This document shows, piece after piece, positions 5,275 to 6,603 of a stretch of 6,603 bases of DNA (within the stretch, counting starts at the first letter, position 1; every line of letters begins with the position of its first letter). Under the pieces are notes generated by a model, which had not been told where the DNA came from, searched no databases, and saw only the letters and a program-made list of their open reading frames with translations. The translations under genes and the position numbers were made by a program. Source of the stretch: Alkalinema sp. CAN_BIN05 (lineage in GTDB: Bacteria; Cyanobacteriota; Cyanobacteriia; Leptolyngbyales; Leptolyngbyaceae); assembly GCA_026786325.1 (NCBI GenBank), contig JAJAYH010000469.1, positions 1 to 6,603 of the forward strand. The letters are read 5' to 3'.

Positions 5275-6603
5275 CTAACTCCAATTATCGTAAGCATCTG
5301 CAAGCTTTTCATCATATGCATTTGCACGATAACTTTCGCCATTGTAGCCCCGTGCAAAGGTCGCCCAATCTCGACGAATTAAAGCCCGATCGAGTCCATT
5401 GGTTTTAATGAAATTGAACATTGCCATGAGTTGTTTACCTTCACTCAAATGCATATCCCGCACAAATGTTTCCACGTCGGCATAACCTGCGGCCTTGTGA
5501 TTGAACCCCATGACTTGCCCCAATCCCCACGATGCGGACTTCATTGCGGCAGCCCGATCGAGCGTACAGGCCAAATATAATCGGTCCCATTCGCCAACGC
5601 CGCCAATGTAAAGATCTCGGTTCCAAACTGGACTAGAAATTGAGGGGTAATCATCGTCGTAGTCGCTATCGGTTAAATCACCAAACCAATGCGCTTCAAA
5701 CAGAATCTTCGGACGGCCATCGTTATAAAAACCAGACCCCGCCGCTTCAACGGAGACAACAGCACGAACGGCAGCAACTTCACATCGAATAGCAGTGGCA
5801 ACGGCTTGATAATCCGACATGCTGAGTTTGGGTGGCGCGGGCAGGACTACTGGAATCCCTGGGATTTCGGGTTCTAACAAAAGTTTTGCCGATCGTGCCG
5901 ATAGAGTTTTGTTGTCGAGTTTGTAGGCGAGGGAAAACCGATCGTAAGCATTTTGGCTCTTTGGACCCCATTTTCCGCTGGCACTCCCTAAGCCATAGCC
6001 CATGGTATCGAGGGAGAGTTGAATCTGTTTGGCAAGAGCTATATTTGCACTCACTTGAGCCATTGGAAAGGTCGCTGTTCCTTGGGTTATGAGGCGGAGA
6101 TTAGCTGGCAACTTGGCGGAGGAAACGATCGGAGTTTCAATAACAACAGGCTTTACTTCAACAGGCTTTACTTCAACAGGTTTTACTTCAACAGGTTTAA
6201 TGACGACAGCAGGCGGTACTAAAACAGGCGGCACTTCCAGCAGTTTGGTCGCGGCATTACGGGAAATTTTGTCGGTTTCAAATTTAAAGGCTTTTGCAAA
6301 TGCACTGTATGCGGCATCAGTTTTAGTGCCCCAATCTCCATCAGCCACACCGGGCGCTTGTCTCCAGATCGTTAGGCGTTGTTGCACTTCTCTGGTGAAT
6401 GTTGCATTAGATCTCAGAGTGGCGATCGGCCAACTAGTTGTTTGATCAGCCAAAGCTTTTAGTGTGGTGGGTGCCTTTACGACAACAGGTTTTACTTCGA
6501 CAGGCTTAATTTCAACAGGTTTCACCACAATTGGTGTTGGATCGATGACTTTCGGCGGGGTTGGATTAGACAGCAATTGCCGAGCGGCGACGGGAGATAG
6601 TTC
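5275..6603 (-). CDS. Modular N-acetylmuramidase (DUF3380-type) with repeated peptidoglycan-binding-like modules; N-terminus outside window
   Basis: The frame is open from the window edge to TAG at 5277-5275, giving 442 visible residues; the TTG at 6576 is internal, so the gene is partial. From N to C: the last 12 residues of one module (ELSPVAARQLLS, 6603-6568), an EVKPV linker, a complete 76-residue module (6462-6235), a second EVKPV linker, another 76-residue module (6099-5872), then the catalytic domain (about 5820-5278). The modules have the GxWG, QxxL and AYxxF pattern of peptidoglycan-binding domains. The catalytic domain shows the N-acetylmuramidase signature: SVEAAGSGF with a conserved Glu at 5748-5746, GRPKILFEAHWF with a second Glu at 5697-5695, SASWGLGQVMGFNHKAAGY and DWATFARGYNG. 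Such enzymes cut the glycan strand of peptidoglycan. Relatives occur in prophages as endolysins, but no phage genes are visible. It may be a wall-remodelling enzyme; a signal peptide cannot be checked. Confidence 0.88.
   Translation of the reverse strand, partial: ELSPVAARQLLSNPTPPKVIDPTPIVVKPVEIKPVEVKPVVVKAPTTLKALADQTTSWPIATLRSNATFTREVQQRLTIWRQAPGVADGDWGTKTDAAYSAFAKAFKFETDKISRNAATKLLEVPPVLVPPAVVIKPVEVKPVEVKPVEVKPVVIETPIVSSAKLPANLRLITQGTATFPMAQVSANIALAKQIQLSLDTMGYGLGSASGKWGPKSQNAYDRFSLAYKLDNKTLSARSAKLLLEPEIPGIPVVLPAPPKLSMSDYQAVATAIRCEVAAVRAVVSVEAAGSGFYNDGRPKILFEAHWFGDLTDSDYDDDYPSISSPVWNRDLYIGGVGEWDRLYLACTLDRAAAMKSASWGLGQVMGFNHKAAGYADVETFVRDMHLSEGKQLMAMFNFIKTNGLDRALIRRDWATFARGYNGESYRANAYDEKLADAYDNWS
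5872..6099 (-). repeat. Peptidoglycan-binding-like module, copy nearest the catalytic domain
   Basis: A 76-residue module within the muramidase, from LRLITQG to KLLLE. It aligns without gaps to the copy at 6235-6462, with about 30% identity by hand count. Shared landmarks are QxxL, GxWGxK, AYxxF and a final S-x-x-x-A-x-x-LLE. The wording matches small peptidoglycan-binding domains (PG_binding_1-like), but the exact family was not searched. Confidence 0.7.
6144..6203 (-). repeat. 15-bp tandem repeats encoding EVKPV pentapeptides (about four units)
   Basis: On the plus strand the unit caacaggctttactt recurs head to tail at 6144, 6159 and 6174, with a degenerate fourth unit at 6189. The first two units are identical and the third differs by one base. 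Each unit encodes one EVKPV pentapeptide of the linker between the two complete modules. The repeat length is a multiple of three, so gain or loss of units would change linker length without breaking the frame. Confidence 0.85.
6235..6462 (-). repeat. Peptidoglycan-binding-like module, middle copy
   Basis: A 76-residue module (LKALADQ to TKLLE), exactly the same length as the downstream copy and gap-free in alignment with it. It carries DGDWGTKT, the equivalent of the usual DGxFGxxT of peptidoglycan-binding domains. A third copy ends at the window edge (6603-6568), where ELSPVAARQLLS matches KISRNAATKLLE here position by position. Confidence 0.7.
6483..6527 (-). repeat. Second block of 15-bp linker repeats (three degenerate units)
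   Basis: Units at 6483 (caacaggttttactt), 6498 (cgacaggcttaattt) and 6513 (caacaggtttcacca) encode EVKPV, EIKPV and VVKPV in the linker between the truncated module at the window edge and the middle module. It is the same unit as the block at 6144-6203 but more diverged, indicating that module plus linker was duplicated as one segment. Confidence 0.75.

Noticed and set aside
6089..6445. Plus-strand frame with repeated TGFTS peptides
   Set aside because: It is antisense to the muramidase; the peptide repeat only mirrors the 15-bp linker repeats, and the opposite strand has strong domain evidence.
6574..6576. TTG as the start of the muramidase gene
   Set aside because: The frame continues to the window edge and the residues before it (ELSPVAARQ) complete the end of another module copy.
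5275..6603. Prophage remnant, because N-acetylmuramidases of this type occur as phage lysins
   Set aside because: No holin, tail, integrase or attachment-site features are visible, and the neighbours are chromosomal envelope genes with the same HIP1-rich composition.

Overview
The window looks cyanobacterial. Two complete HIP1 palindromes (GCGATCGC) and a high density of the CGATCG core run through genes on both strands. The coding regions also have the look of cyanobacterial DUF4350/DUF4129/MoxR loci. No rRNA, tRNA, insertion sequence or CRISPR array is visible. Genes are tightly packed and the longest non-coding stretch is about 176 bases.

Left block, plus strand (1-1899). The window opens inside the 3' end of a gene whose last 97 codons resemble the C-terminus of cyanobacterial SelO/YdiU-type protein adenylyltransferases (moderate confidence). 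Three bases later begins a complete 533-residue ABC exporter of the cyclic-peptide/SyrD-PvdE type, with membrane and ATPase domains fused. The two are probably co-transcribed. No peptide synthetase or other biosynthetic gene is in view.

Central block, minus strand (5098 down to 1916), converging on the exporter with a 16-base gap. In transcription order it encodes a small lipoprotein, a DUF4129 membrane protein, a DUF4350 membrane protein and a MoxR-family AAA+ ATPase. The DUF4129 stop and DUF4350 start share one base (TAGTG). This is the envelope-associated MoxR type of locus: a soluble ATPase with membrane partners. The DUF58/VWA protein that often accompanies MoxR is not here. A promoter-like element inside an inverted repeat lies just upstream of the lipoprotein gene.

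Right block, minus strand (5275 to the window edge). This is the C-terminal 442 residues of a modular cell-wall hydrolase: an N-acetylmuramidase (DUF3380-type) catalytic domain at the C-terminus, preceded by at least three tandem copies of a 76-residue peptidoglycan-binding-like module. The modules are separated by Pro/Val/Lys-rich EVKPV linkers that are encoded by 15-bp DNA repeats. The gene runs off the window, so its N-terminus and any signal peptide are not visible.

The minus-strand genes share a cell-envelope theme (wall hydrolase, lipoprotein, two membrane proteins, MoxR chaperone-like ATPase). A functional link between the hydrolase and the MoxR cluster is inference only, because a 176-base gap with its own promoter-like element separates them. 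I do not see a clearly novel system. The best leads are the repeat-built muramidase and the DUF58-less MoxR cluster.
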